Shown piece after piece: positions 33,574 to 41,621 of a stretch of 64,000 nucleotides of DNA. Each line of letters begins with the position of its first letter. Position 1 is the stretch's first letter. Both the position numbers and the translations under genes were made by a program. This DNA is from EB88 sp965199135 (GTDB lineage Bacteria > Acidobacteriota > Terriglobia > Terriglobales > Acidobacteriaceae), in contig OZ240685.1 in the NCBI GenBank assembly GCA_965199135.1, forward strand, positions 930,001-994,000. Reading direction: 5' to 3'. The notes under the pieces were generated by a model. The model did not search any database. It was not told the DNA's origin and saw only the letters and a list, made by a program, of their open reading frames with translations.

Positions 33574-35355
33574 TTAGTGACTCTTCGGCAGTCCTGTAAG
33601 TCGGGGATCGAGCTCCAGCGCGCCGCCTTCACGCAAACGGTAGAACGAGTCCGCGGCGACATCATGGAAGCTCTGCTGCTTTCCATCCGGCCAGCGCACG
33701 TCCACCTCTCCCATGCGCGCAGCCGAGCCAAGGCCAAAGTGAAGCCGTAGATCACTCTGCGAGAGATAACTGCCCCCGCTGAGCACCTCCTGCATCTGCG
33801 GCGGCCCGGTCGTCCGGACAGAGATGCGCGCGTTCAACGCAAGCCGGTTTGAGGGCTGACCTTCCAGCTGAAATGATGCCCAGTGGTTGGCGGGACTGCC
33901 GTTTACCGCAAGGATCATCGGTCCGCCGACAAGGTTCTCGACGATGACATCGAGATGTCCGCTGTTGAAGAGGTCGGCGACGGCCAGGCCACGGCTGACT
34001 TGTGGCTGGCTGAGCGCCGGCCCAACGCTCGCAGAGATGTCGCGAAAGGTGCCATCGCCGTTGTTCCAGAAAAGCAACTTGGGTTCGCGGTACGTGGTTC
34101 CTACGGCGGCTCCGTCGACCTGTGGGTAGACGTGGCCATTCACAAGGATCAGGTCGAGCAACCCTCGATTGTCAGTGTCAAGAAACGCATCGCCCCAGCC
34201 GACATCGTGGACTGTCGACTGCGCCACATGCGCAGAGTGCGCCACGTCAGAAAAGTTCATCCTGCCTGCATTCTGATAGAGCGTCGCGTAGTCTTCGCTG
34301 AAGTGCGTCACGGCGATGCTCTCTCGCCCGGTTCGGTCGTAATCGCCGAGCGCGACGCCCATGTTGGCCTGTTCGTTGCCGTCCTCGCTGAGAGCGACAC
34401 CTGCGTCGAGGCCCTGTTCCAGGAAGTGGCCATCTCCCAGGTTGCGGTAGAGGAAGTTCGACTCGCCATCGTTGGCGACAAAGAGGTCCAGTCGGCCATC
34501 GTCGTCGAAGTCGGACCAGACCGCCTCAAGGCCGAAGTACCCTTTCGGATCACTGACACCAGCCTGCGTACTCACTTCGGTGAAGGTTCCGTCGCCGCGA
34601 TTGTGGTACAGCGTATCGGGCGAGCCTTTTAGGCCGCGCGGCCCGCACTGCACGGGCACGGCGTGGTACATGCATGTTTTCCCTTCGCCGAATGCGGGTA
34701 AGTGGCTGAGGTCGAGATTGACATAGTGCGGGACAAACAGGTCAACCCAGCCATCCTTGTCATAGTCGCCGAAGGCAAGGCCGGTTGCCCATCCTGTGTC
34801 GTGCGCGAGGCCCGCGTGCTCGGTCACGTTCGCGAATGTGCCATCGTGATTGTTACGGAAGAGCACCACGCCGCCAAAGCAGCTCACTGCAAGGTCCGGC
34901 CAGCCATCATTGTCAATATCACCGACCGCAGCACCCATCGCCCAGCATGGATAGCCAACTCCGGCCTTCTCGGTGACGTCGGTGAATGTGCCATCGTGAT
35001 TGTTACGGAAGAGCGCGCTGCGTGCCTTCACCCCTTGCCGCGCCATCTCCACACTTGGCGCATTGGTGAAGTAGAGGTCCGGCCAGCCATCACCGTCGTA
35101 ATCCAGGACCGCCACACCGCCGCTCATCGATTCGACGATGTACCTCGCTTCAGGGCTTGAGAGGTGTTCAAAGCTGATCTTCGTCGAGGCCGTGATGTCG
35201 ACAAGCTGCGGCAGCTCGGCTGCGGCTGCGGAGCCATGCGCCGCACCGTCGCCGCGCTGCCCGACAGCCTGCTCCGCCACGGCGGAGAACGCGAACACTG
35301 CGAGCAGCGCGAGCATGCGGAGTGGAGCAGCGACAGATGATAGCCATAGCAGCAC
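33574..35355 (-). CDS. CRTAC1-family protein with FG-GAP/VCBS and ASPIC/UnbV domains
   Basis: This 593-residue exported protein starts at a GTG with GGAGGAACAAC upstream. A more distant frame start lacks such a site. The signal region is MLALLAVFAFSAVAEQAVG. The body carries several calcium-binding FG-GAP/VCBS repeats of the form D-x-D-x-D-G-x-x-D (DYDGDGWPDLYFTN, DIDNDGWPDLAVS, DYDKDGWVDLF, DFDDDGRLDLFV), giving a seven-bladed beta-propeller. It ends in an ASPIC/UnbV domain (RLHFGLGSAARMGEVDVRWPDGKQ). These are very common in Acidobacteriota but of unknown biochemical role. Carbohydrate or surface binding is the usual guess. Its neighbours are GH31 and GH127 genes. Confidence 0.88.
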   Translation of the reverse strand: MLLWLSSVAAPLRMLALLAVFAFSAVAEQAVGQRGDGAAHGSAAAAELPQLVDITASTKISFEHLSSPEARYIVESMSGGVAVLDYDGDGWPDLYFTNAPSVEMARQGVKARSALFRNNHDGTFTDVTEKAGVGYPCWAMGAAVGDIDNDGWPDLAVSCFGGVVLFRNNHDGTFANVTEHAGLAHDTGWATGLAFGDYDKDGWVDLFVPHYVNLDLSHLPAFGEGKTCMYHAVPVQCGPRGLKGSPDTLYHNRGDGTFTEVSTQAGVSDPKGYFGLEAVWSDFDDDGRLDLFVANDGESNFLYRNLGDGHFLEQGLDAGVALSEDGNEQANMGVALGDYDRTGRESIAVTHFSEDYATLYQNAGRMNFSDVAHSAHVAQSTVHDVGWGDAFLDTDNRGLLDLILVNGHVYPQVDGAAVGTTYREPKLLFWNNGDGTFRDISASVGPALSQPQVSRGLAVADLFNSGHLDVIVENLVGGPMILAVNGSPANHWASFQLEGQPSNRLALNARISVRTTGPPQMQEVLSGGSYLSQSDLRLHFGLGSAARMGEVDVRWPDGKQQSFHDVAADSFYRLREGGALELDPRLTGLPKSH

Positions 35356-35476
35356 GTTGTTCCTCCGGAACGGCCCCAAAGTACCCGCGAAGGGCGCCAC
35401 TGTCCAACAGTATTTCCCGGCAGCCTTTCGAACACGGCGGCAAGACCGTGAAATCCGCTCTCGCTGCGCGCCAGGG

Positions 35477-35506
35477 TGGACACCTTTACGGCCGGTGGAC
35501 TACGCT
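35477..35506 (+). promoter_or_regulatory. Candidate sigma70 promoter for the GH127 gene
   Basis: TGGACA (35477-35482) and TACGCT (35501-35506) are separated by 18 bases, 101 bases before the chosen GH127 start. Both boxes are imperfect. A LacI-like palindrome begins 11 bases downstream of the -10 box. Confidence 0.35.
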
Positions 35507-35516
35507 TCGAGGGAAC

Positions 35517-35532
35517 GTGTAAGCGCATACAC
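35517..35532. promoter_or_regulatory. Candidate LacI-family operator
   Basis: The 16-base sequence GTGTAAGCGCATACAC is a near-perfect palindrome around GCGC, with only one mismatched position in each half. TGTAA-GCGC-style palindromes are typical targets of LacI-family proteins. The site lies in the divergent region between the CRTAC1 and GH127 genes. The regulator encoded at 29770-30792 is a reasonable candidate. Confidence 0.5.
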
Positions 35533-35606
35533 CTGCGCGTGTAGCCACCGAGCGTGGCCACCCTGCGGGAGTGCTGAAGGCTACTGCCTTCCGGGATTGT
35601 TGTCTT

Positions 35607-38591
35607 ATGATCGAGCCTCGTTCTCCCCTCAACGTCGACACCGAGCAGGCAGCGGAAACTCCGACCCCGGAAACCGTCTCTGTGAATCGCCGCGAATTCA
35701 TCGCAGCTGTCGCTGGCAGCGTCGCACTTGCAGGTTTCTCGCACACTCGCGCTCTGGCGCAGGCGGTGCCCCACGAGGAGGTGAACCTCGCGCGCGTGGC
35801 CATCCCGACGAGCGCGATTGTGACGAGCGAGAACAAGATCACAGCGCTGAACGATGGCTTTACGCCTGCGAGTTCAGCAGACCGCAACAAGGGCGCGTAC
35901 GCAATACGAGGGGACTTCGACTCGCCGGGCGCCGGGCGCTGGGTGCAATACAGCTGGAGCAGGCCGGTCTCCATCAGCAGGACTGATATCTACTGGGCGA
36001 TCGACCCACCGCACCCAAAGGGATACCCCGGCAGCGAGGGTGTAGGGTTGGCAGCACCCTCCTCCTATCGCCTGCTTTACTGGAACGGGAGTGACTTCGT
36101 GCCGGTGGCGAATGCGCGTGGCCTTGGTACGGCAGCCGACAGCTTCAATGCCACGGCCTTTGATCCGGTCACAACCGACAGGATCCGTCTCGAGGTCATT
36201 CCGGATGGAAAGCATGCAGCGGGTGTTCTGGAGTGGCGGGTGTATAACTCTGGCCCTGTTCCATCGCTGCCCCCCGTCGTGCAGGCGGGCATCGATCGCT
36301 CGGTTGTGATGGGCGGCCAGACTTATCTGGCCGGAAAGGCTATCTGGCTGCACGATGTCCCGGGAAATGCTGCCCGGTGGCGAAAGCATTCCGGTCCCGG
36401 TGAAGTTATCTTCGCGAATGCAGCCTCGCCGGTGACCACAGCAACCTTCTCAACGCCGGGATCGTATGTGCTGCAGTTAAAAGGTTCAGGGCGCGGCGAG
36501 CCTGCTGCCTCGGAGCTCCACGTGGAAGCAGTGATGCCTCCTCCCGCGCAGCGGCTCGACGTGGTCTACACCAAGCGTTACTCGATCGACAGCCCGCTCT
36601 GGAACAAGCGGGCAAAGATGCTGATCGTGAACTGGATTCCCCATTGCATAGCGCAGTGCGAGCGCACGGATATCCCGGCGATGCGTGGCGACGGCGGCAT
36701 CGACAACTTCATCGAAGCAGCGAAGGCGAACCGAGGCGAACCGCACGCGCGTCATCGCGGCTATGTCTTCTCCAATGCGTGGGTTCACCAGACGGTGGAG
36801 TCCATGTGCATCGCGCTGATGGTGGATGCCCAGGGAGATGAAGAGATCCTGCATGCGCAGGAGAAAATGCGCGGCACCCTTGAGCGTTGGGTTCCCACTA
36901 TTCTGGCTGCGCAAATGGAAGACGGCTATCTGCAGACGGCTTACATTCTCGCGGATCGGAAAGAGTGGCCAGAGCGCTGGTCGCCGGATCATCGAGGCAA
37001 TCATGAAGGCTATGTGTCGGGTTACTTCATCGAGTCGGCGATCAATCACTACACGCTCACCGATGGACAAGATCTGCGCATGTACAACGCCGCAAAGAAA
37101 CTTGCCGACTGCTGGGTGGCGAATCTGGGTCCGGGCAAGAAGCCGTGGTTCGATGGCCACCAGGAGATGGAGCAGGCGCTGGTACGCTTTGGGCGCTTCG
37201 TCAATGACCAGGAAGGGCACGGTCGCGGGGACGCCTACATCGTACTTGCGAAGTTCCTGCTCGATTCGCGTCGCGGCGGCTCGGAGTACGACCAGAGTCA
37301 CCTGCCGCCGGAGCAGCAGTATGAAGCGGTAGGCCATGCGGTGCGCGCGACATACTTCTACTCGGGTATGGCCGACATCGCGGCCGAGACACATGACCTC
37401 GGCTACCAGAGTGCCGTGCTGTCCCTGTGGGACAACATGGTCAATAAGAAGTACTACCTGACCGGCGGGATCGGCAGCGGAGAGACGTCGGAGGGTTTTG
37501 GCCCAAACTACTCGCTCCGCAACAATGCCTACTGCGAATCCTGCTCCAGCTGCGGACTGGTGTTCTTCCAGTACAAGTTGAACCTGGCGTACCACGATGC
37601 ACGGTACGCCGACCTATACGAGCAGACGATGTATAACGCGCTGCTCGGTGGTGTCGACCTCACCGGCGAAAGCTTCTGCTACACAAACCCGCTGCTGAAT
37701 ACGCAACGGACGCTGTGGCATACCTGCCCGTGCTGCGTGGGCAACATCCCACGCACGTTGCTGATGATGCCGACCTGGGCGTATGTCAAGAGTCCCACGG
37801 CGATCTATGTCAATATGTTCGTCGGCAGCCGCATTCACGTGGGCAAGGTCGCAGGCACCAGCGTCGAGATGGTGCAGAAGACCGAGTATCCGTGGAAGGG
37901 TGCTGTCGCGATCACGGTAAATCCGGAGACAGCAGCCACGTTCAGCGTCTGTGTGCGCATACCGGATCGGCATACAAGCAAGCTGTACACCGAGTTTCCC
38001 ACGGTTCGCGGTGTTTCATCTCTCTCGGTCAATGGTGAGCGTGTCACGCCCCATGTAGTGAAGGGGTATGCGGTGATTACACGCGAGTGGAAGCAGGGTG
38101 ATCGTATTGCGCTTGAGCTTCCGATGGAGCCGCAGCGTGTTGTCCCTGACAGCCGCATCCAGGCGGACCTCGGAGCGGTCGCACTCAAGTATGGGCCGCT
38201 CATTTACAACGTCGAGACCGCCGACGGGCAGAAGATCGACCAGTCGCTGAGCGATGCTCCTCTTCGCGCAGAGTGGCGGCCGGAGTTTCTGGGTGGTGTG
38301 ATGGTGATCACCGGCACATGGCAGGATGGGTCGCCAATGACCGCTATCCCGAACTACGCCCGCATGAATCGTGTCGGTCCCCCTGAGGCGTACCCACGTG
38401 AGACAGAGGTGAACTACGCGCCTGGGGCGACCACCAGCAATGGGAAGAAGACGCCGAGTCAGTCACCGACGATCGCTGCGCCAAGAACGCCGGTGAGTGT
38501 GACACCCAGCGGGGGCGCCGGCAACACGAGCCCTGCCGATAATCGGCGCTATGGCCGGTACGAGAGTATCGACTCGAAGGTCTGGATCTAA
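35607..38591 (+). CDS. Tat-exported GH127-type beta-L-arabinofuranosidase, multidomain
   Basis: This 994-residue enzyme has a twin-arginine signal (VNRREFIAAVAGSVALAGF). Residues about 55-210 look like a discoidin (F5/8 type C)-like carbohydrate-binding domain, and about 215-310 like a PKD-like beta domain. The GH127 (DUF1680) alpha/alpha-barrel follows. In the characterised enzyme HypBA1 a zinc site is formed by Glu338, Cys340, Cys417 and Cys418, and Cys417 is the nucleophile. Here CESC gives Glu644 and Cys646, and TCPCC gives Cys709 and Cys710, so the site is intact. It would release L-arabinofuranose from plant glycans or arabinoglycoproteins. It stands alone on its strand before the DUF427 gene. 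Confidence 0.88.
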   Translation: MIEPRSPLNVDTEQAAETPTPETVSVNRREFIAAVAGSVALAGFSHTRALAQAVPHEEVNLARVAIPTSAIVTSENKITALNDGFTPASSADRNKGAYAIRGDFDSPGAGRWVQYSWSRPVSISRTDIYWAIDPPHPKGYPGSEGVGLAAPSSYRLLYWNGSDFVPVANARGLGTAADSFNATAFDPVTTDRIRLEVIPDGKHAAGVLEWRVYNSGPVPSLPPVVQAGIDRSVVMGGQTYLAGKAIWLHDVPGNAARWRKHSGPGEVIFANAASPVTTATFSTPGSYVLQLKGSGRGEPAASELHVEAVMPPPAQRLDVVYTKRYSIDSPLWNKRAKMLIVNWIPHCIAQCERTDIPAMRGDGGIDNFIEAAKANRGEPHARHRGYVFSNAWVHQTVESMCIALMVDAQGDEEILHAQEKMRGTLERWVPTILAAQMEDGYLQTAYILADRKEWPERWSPDHRGNHEGYVSGYFIESAINHYTLTDGQDLRMYNAAKKLADCWVANLGPGKKPWFDGHQEMEQALVRFGRFVNDQEGHGRGDAYIVLAKFLLDSRRGGSEYDQSHLPPEQQYEAVGHAVRATYFYSGMADIAAETHDLGYQSAVLSLWDNMVNKKYYLTGGIGSGETSEGFGPNYSLRNNAYCESCSSCGLVFFQYKLNLAYHDARYADLYEQTMYNALLGGVDLTGESFCYTNPLLNTQRTLWHTCPCCVGNIPRTLLMMPTWAYVKSPTAIYVNMFVGSRIHVGKVAGTSVEMVQKTEYPWKGAVAITVNPETAATFSVCVRIPDRHTSKLYTEFPTVRGVSSLSVNGERVTPHVVKGYAVITREWKQGDRIALELPMEPQRVVPDSRIQADLGAVALKYGPLIYNVETADGQKIDQSLSDAPLRAEWRPEFLGGVMVITGTWQDGSPMTAIPNYARMNRVGPPEAYPRETEVNYAPGATTSNGKKTPSQSPTIAAPRTPVSVTPSGGAGNTSPADNRRYGRYESIDSKVWI

Positions 38592-38633
38592 GGGGCGTAT
38601 GCGTCCGTCATCGTTCGTGAGGGAGACTCGCCC

Positions 38634-39131
38634 ATGAGCCACGTCGCTCTCCCTGCCGAGTCGGTGTGGGATTATCCCCGGCCGCCGCGGCTGGAGACTT
38701 TCCCTCTACGGATCCGTGTTGTGCACGGAGGCGAGACGATCGCCGACACGGCGCGCACCGATCAGAGCGCGCTACGCATTCTCGAGACCAGCCATCCGCC
38801 GGTCTACTACCTGCCGCGAGCTGCGATCGCGATGGCCTTGTTGGCGTGCTCGCGGAGCCGACAGAGTTTCTGCGAGTTCAAGGGGCTTGCAAGCTACTGG
38901 TCGATCGCGATCCCAGAGCACGGAGCACCGGATGCTGCGTGGAGCTACGAGGCGCCAGCGCCCGCGTACACGGCGCTCCGTGGCCATCTTGCGTTTTACG
39001 CTGGCCGGGTCGATGAGTGCTGGGTCGGCGAGGAGCGGATCGTGCCGCAGGCGGGCGACTTCTATGGCGGCTGGATCACCTCCAACCTGCGCGGGCCTTT
39101 CAAGGGCGCCCCTGGAACGCGACACTGGTAA
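38634..39131 (+). CDS. DUF427 domain protein
   Basis: This 165-residue protein belongs to the DUF427 family. The recognisable core reads RIRVVHGGETIADTARTDQSALRILETSHPPVYYLPRAAI, with a second half FCEFKGLASYWSI and ending ALRGHLAFYAGRVDECWVGEERIVPQAGDFYGGWI. Family members are small beta-rich proteins of unknown function, and some bind nucleotides or act in stress. No signal peptide is present. A GGGAG-containing stretch lies before the ATG. It follows the GH127 gene by 42 bp, but its role in glycan breakdown is doubtful and it may be a read-through passenger. Confidence 0.85.
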   Translation: MSHVALPAESVWDYPRPPRLETFPLRIRVVHGGETIADTARTDQSALRILETSHPPVYYLPRAAIAMALLACSRSRQSFCEFKGLASYWSIAIPEHGAPDAAWSYEAPAPAYTALRGHLAFYAGRVDECWVGEERIVPQAGDFYGGWITSNLRGPFKGAPGTRHW

Positions 39132-39147
39132 GGGTCCGCAGGACCGC

Positions 39148-39173
39148 GGGCCCCCTCGCCTCGCAGGGGACCC
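39148..39173. terminator. Hairpin between convergent DUF427 and esterase genes
   Basis: Nine-base arms (39148-39156 and 39165-39173) pair with one mismatch around an 8-base loop and abut the stop codon of the esterase. A smaller 5-bp hairpin precedes it. No strong T-run follows. Confidence 0.45.
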
Positions 39174-41201
39174 CTAGTACGGCCGGTGTGCCTCGGTGAT
39201 GCCCGGCCAGGTATCGGTGCGGAACGGCCCTGCTGGCAGGCCTGCTCCATTGAACAACGTTGCCGCCGGGTTTGCCTGCCATGCATAGCGGACCTCAAGC
39301 GGGTGTGGCACCGTGGGTGACGAGACGATGACGGTATCTCCTTCAATGCGCGCATCGGCCCAGTGCCACGTGTGATCCGCGCCCGCGACTGAGAACTCAC
39401 CGAGCGAGGGACCTTTCACTACCAGGCCCCCATCGGCATGGGTGAAATGCAGGCGAATGGAATCAGGAAGCCTGTCGACCGAGGCCAGTGTTGGGCCAGA
39501 AGAGGCGATCGCTTCGCCATACTGCTTCTGCAGCGCGCAGCGCGCGAGGCGATCTCCCACGGGCTCCTTGTCTTTGGGGTGCAGGTTGTCCGGGTCGCCG
39601 GTGTCGATCGTGACCACCAGGCAGGTATTTGGCGTAGCCGCTGCTGCGAGTGCCTGCGACTCGCGCGTCTCTGCCCACGCATCATCCTTCGGGGTGTCGC
39701 TCCGATGCTCAAATGCAGGCAGGCTCACGATGTAGAACGGGAAGTTACCCTGGCCGAAGAGCCGCCGCCAGTCGGCGATCATGACGGGCAGGAGTCTGCG
39801 GTACTGAAAGCCACGCTCGGTATTCTGCTCGCCCTGGTACCAGAGCGCGCCGGTGATTGCGAGCGGAGCCACAGGGGCCAGCATGCCCTGGTACAGCACG
39901 GTCGGCATCACGGGCCAGTTCTCGTAGGCAATGGGCAACGTGACAGGCGGACGCGCAACCACGCTGAGCTTGCCTTTCCAGGCGCCGGCGAGAGCGATGT
40001 TCGTTGTGTCGCCAAGTTGAAGATGTAACTCCTCGGGCTTACCGAGGAAGCCGCCGACGGGCTTGGTCTTCAGGACACGAATCGCGATCAGATTGCGCCC
40101 TGGTTTCAACACTCCTTCGTGGATCGGGTAGACACGCGGATTCTCGACCCATGCGCTGCCCCCGACCATCTGTCCATTGACGTAGACCGTGTCCATGCGC
40201 TCGATCGAGCCGAGATGCAGTGACGCGTGTCCCGCGGGCAGCGGATCCGGCAGCATAATCTCCTTCCGGAACCAGGCGACTGCAGGAGTTTCGGGGACGC
40301 CAAGCGCAGCGAAACCGCCGGGGATCTCCACTGTCTTCCAGCTGGAGTCCTCCGTGGCCGGATCCTGCCATTTCTCTTTGAGGCCGACGTCGTATTCGTC
40401 GTACCAGTGCATGACATAGTTGCCATACTCCGGTGCGTTGGCGGCGGCGAGCCGCTGCACTTCAGCCATGGGCACATCGAAGTCGTGCAGAGGGCGCAAG
40501 GCTTCGGCACTTGTCCAGGCCTCGGCCGGCGTACCGCCGAGTGCATCCACCACGAGTCCGATCGGAACATGGATATCCTGCTGGACCCGCTTTGCAAAGT
40601 AGTAAGCGACCGCGGACACATCGTTCGCCGTGTCCGGAGAAACCACTTTCCACACGCCACTGACGTTGTCGGTGTGGTGATAGGCGGGGTGAGCGTCGAC
40701 GGAGAAGAAGCGAATGTCCGGGTAGTTCGCGGTCTTCACTGCATCCGCTCCGTCGAGCGCACCCCGCAGCGGAAACTGCATGTTGGACTGCCCACCACAG
40801 AGCCAGACATCGCCGACGAGAACGTTCTTGAGCACGAGGTGTTCGGTGGCTCCATCGATCTGCAGGGTGTACGGGCCGCCGGTTGGAGGTGGCTGGAGGC
40901 GTACCTGCCAGCGATGATCCGCGCCGGCAACAGCAGAGGCTTTCTCGCCGTGGATGCTGACGGTGACCTGGCCGCCGGGCACAGACCAGCCCCAGATGGG
41001 GTTGCTCTTGCCTCGCTGCAGAACCATGTTGTCGCCGAACAGTGAACTTACAAAGGGCAGCGGCTTCGCAGCGGGTGTTGGTGCAGCAGTCTGCGCAGGG
41101 GCCGTCGCGACAAGAGTCAGCAGTGCAGCAAAAGTTAACAAGAGGAATCGCGTAGATATCCACTTCGGAAAGCCGGTGGAGACATTGGGGAATTTCTGCA
41201 C
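39174..41201 (-). CDS. Exported sialate O-acetylesterase-like (SASA) enzyme
   Basis: This protein of about 675 residues has an N-terminal signal (FLLLTFAALLTLVATAPAQ). I prefer the GTG at 41201, which has GAGG eight bases upstream. A TTG 42 bases earlier is also open. The catalytic Ser is in WLCGGQSNMQFPL, the GQSNM motif of SGNH-type sialate O-acetylesterases. ALWYQGEQNTERG forms the second conserved block, and the Asp/His pair is in DNLHPKDKEPVGDRLA. A sugar-binding beta domain is inserted before the second block (FRKEIMLPDPLPAGHASLHLG). Such enzymes in plant-degrading bacteria often remove acetyl groups from hemicellulose, not sialic acids. It complements the GH31 and GH127 enzymes upstream. 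Confidence 0.87.
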   Translation of the reverse strand: MQKFPNVSTGFPKWISTRFLLLTFAALLTLVATAPAQTAAPTPAAKPLPFVSSLFGDNMVLQRGKSNPIWGWSVPGGQVTVSIHGEKASAVAGADHRWQVRLQPPPTGGPYTLQIDGATEHLVLKNVLVGDVWLCGGQSNMQFPLRGALDGADAVKTANYPDIRFFSVDAHPAYHHTDNVSGVWKVVSPDTANDVSAVAYYFAKRVQQDIHVPIGLVVDALGGTPAEAWTSAEALRPLHDFDVPMAEVQRLAAANAPEYGNYVMHWYDEYDVGLKEKWQDPATEDSSWKTVEIPGGFAALGVPETPAVAWFRKEIMLPDPLPAGHASLHLGSIERMDTVYVNGQMVGGSAWVENPRVYPIHEGVLKPGRNLIAIRVLKTKPVGGFLGKPEELHLQLGDTTNIALAGAWKGKLSVVARPPVTLPIAYENWPVMPTVLYQGMLAPVAPLAITGALWYQGEQNTERGFQYRRLLPVMIADWRRLFGQGNFPFYIVSLPAFEHRSDTPKDDAWAETRESQALAAAATPNTCLVVTIDTGDPDNLHPKDKEPVGDRLARCALQKQYGEAIASSGPTLASVDRLPDSIRLHFTHADGGLVVKGPSLGEFSVAGADHTWHWADARIEGDTVIVSSPTVPHPLEVRYAWQANPAATLFNGAGLPAGPFRTDTWPGITEAHRPY

Positions 41202-41495
41202 AGCTCTGGCCTCGTCGATGTTGCAAATGGAACTGTATCGCAAGGGGCGCGAGGCGCAAAAGCGTCCATCACTTCGTTGAGCCTCCAGGCGCGCTCACCG
41301 CCCGTTGCCCTTCTTGGCATACCTCCGGCGCAGCAACCAGCCTTCCGTCTTCCAGAGTTGCGGCGGCGTGCGACATCCGTCCTGCACGAGCGCTGCCCAT
41401 GGAAGCCCTCACAGCGAAGCGCGCCGCGGACAAGACGGCTCCTCTGCCGTAGATCGCGGAGGAGAGAATTCGTTTGCTTTCTTCGAGGGCGGATC

Positions 41496-41572
<77 letters not shown>

Positions 41573-41621
41573 GTGAGGGGGCGAGCGCCCCTCAGAGGGA
41601 TTGTATCTGCTCGCATCGCTC

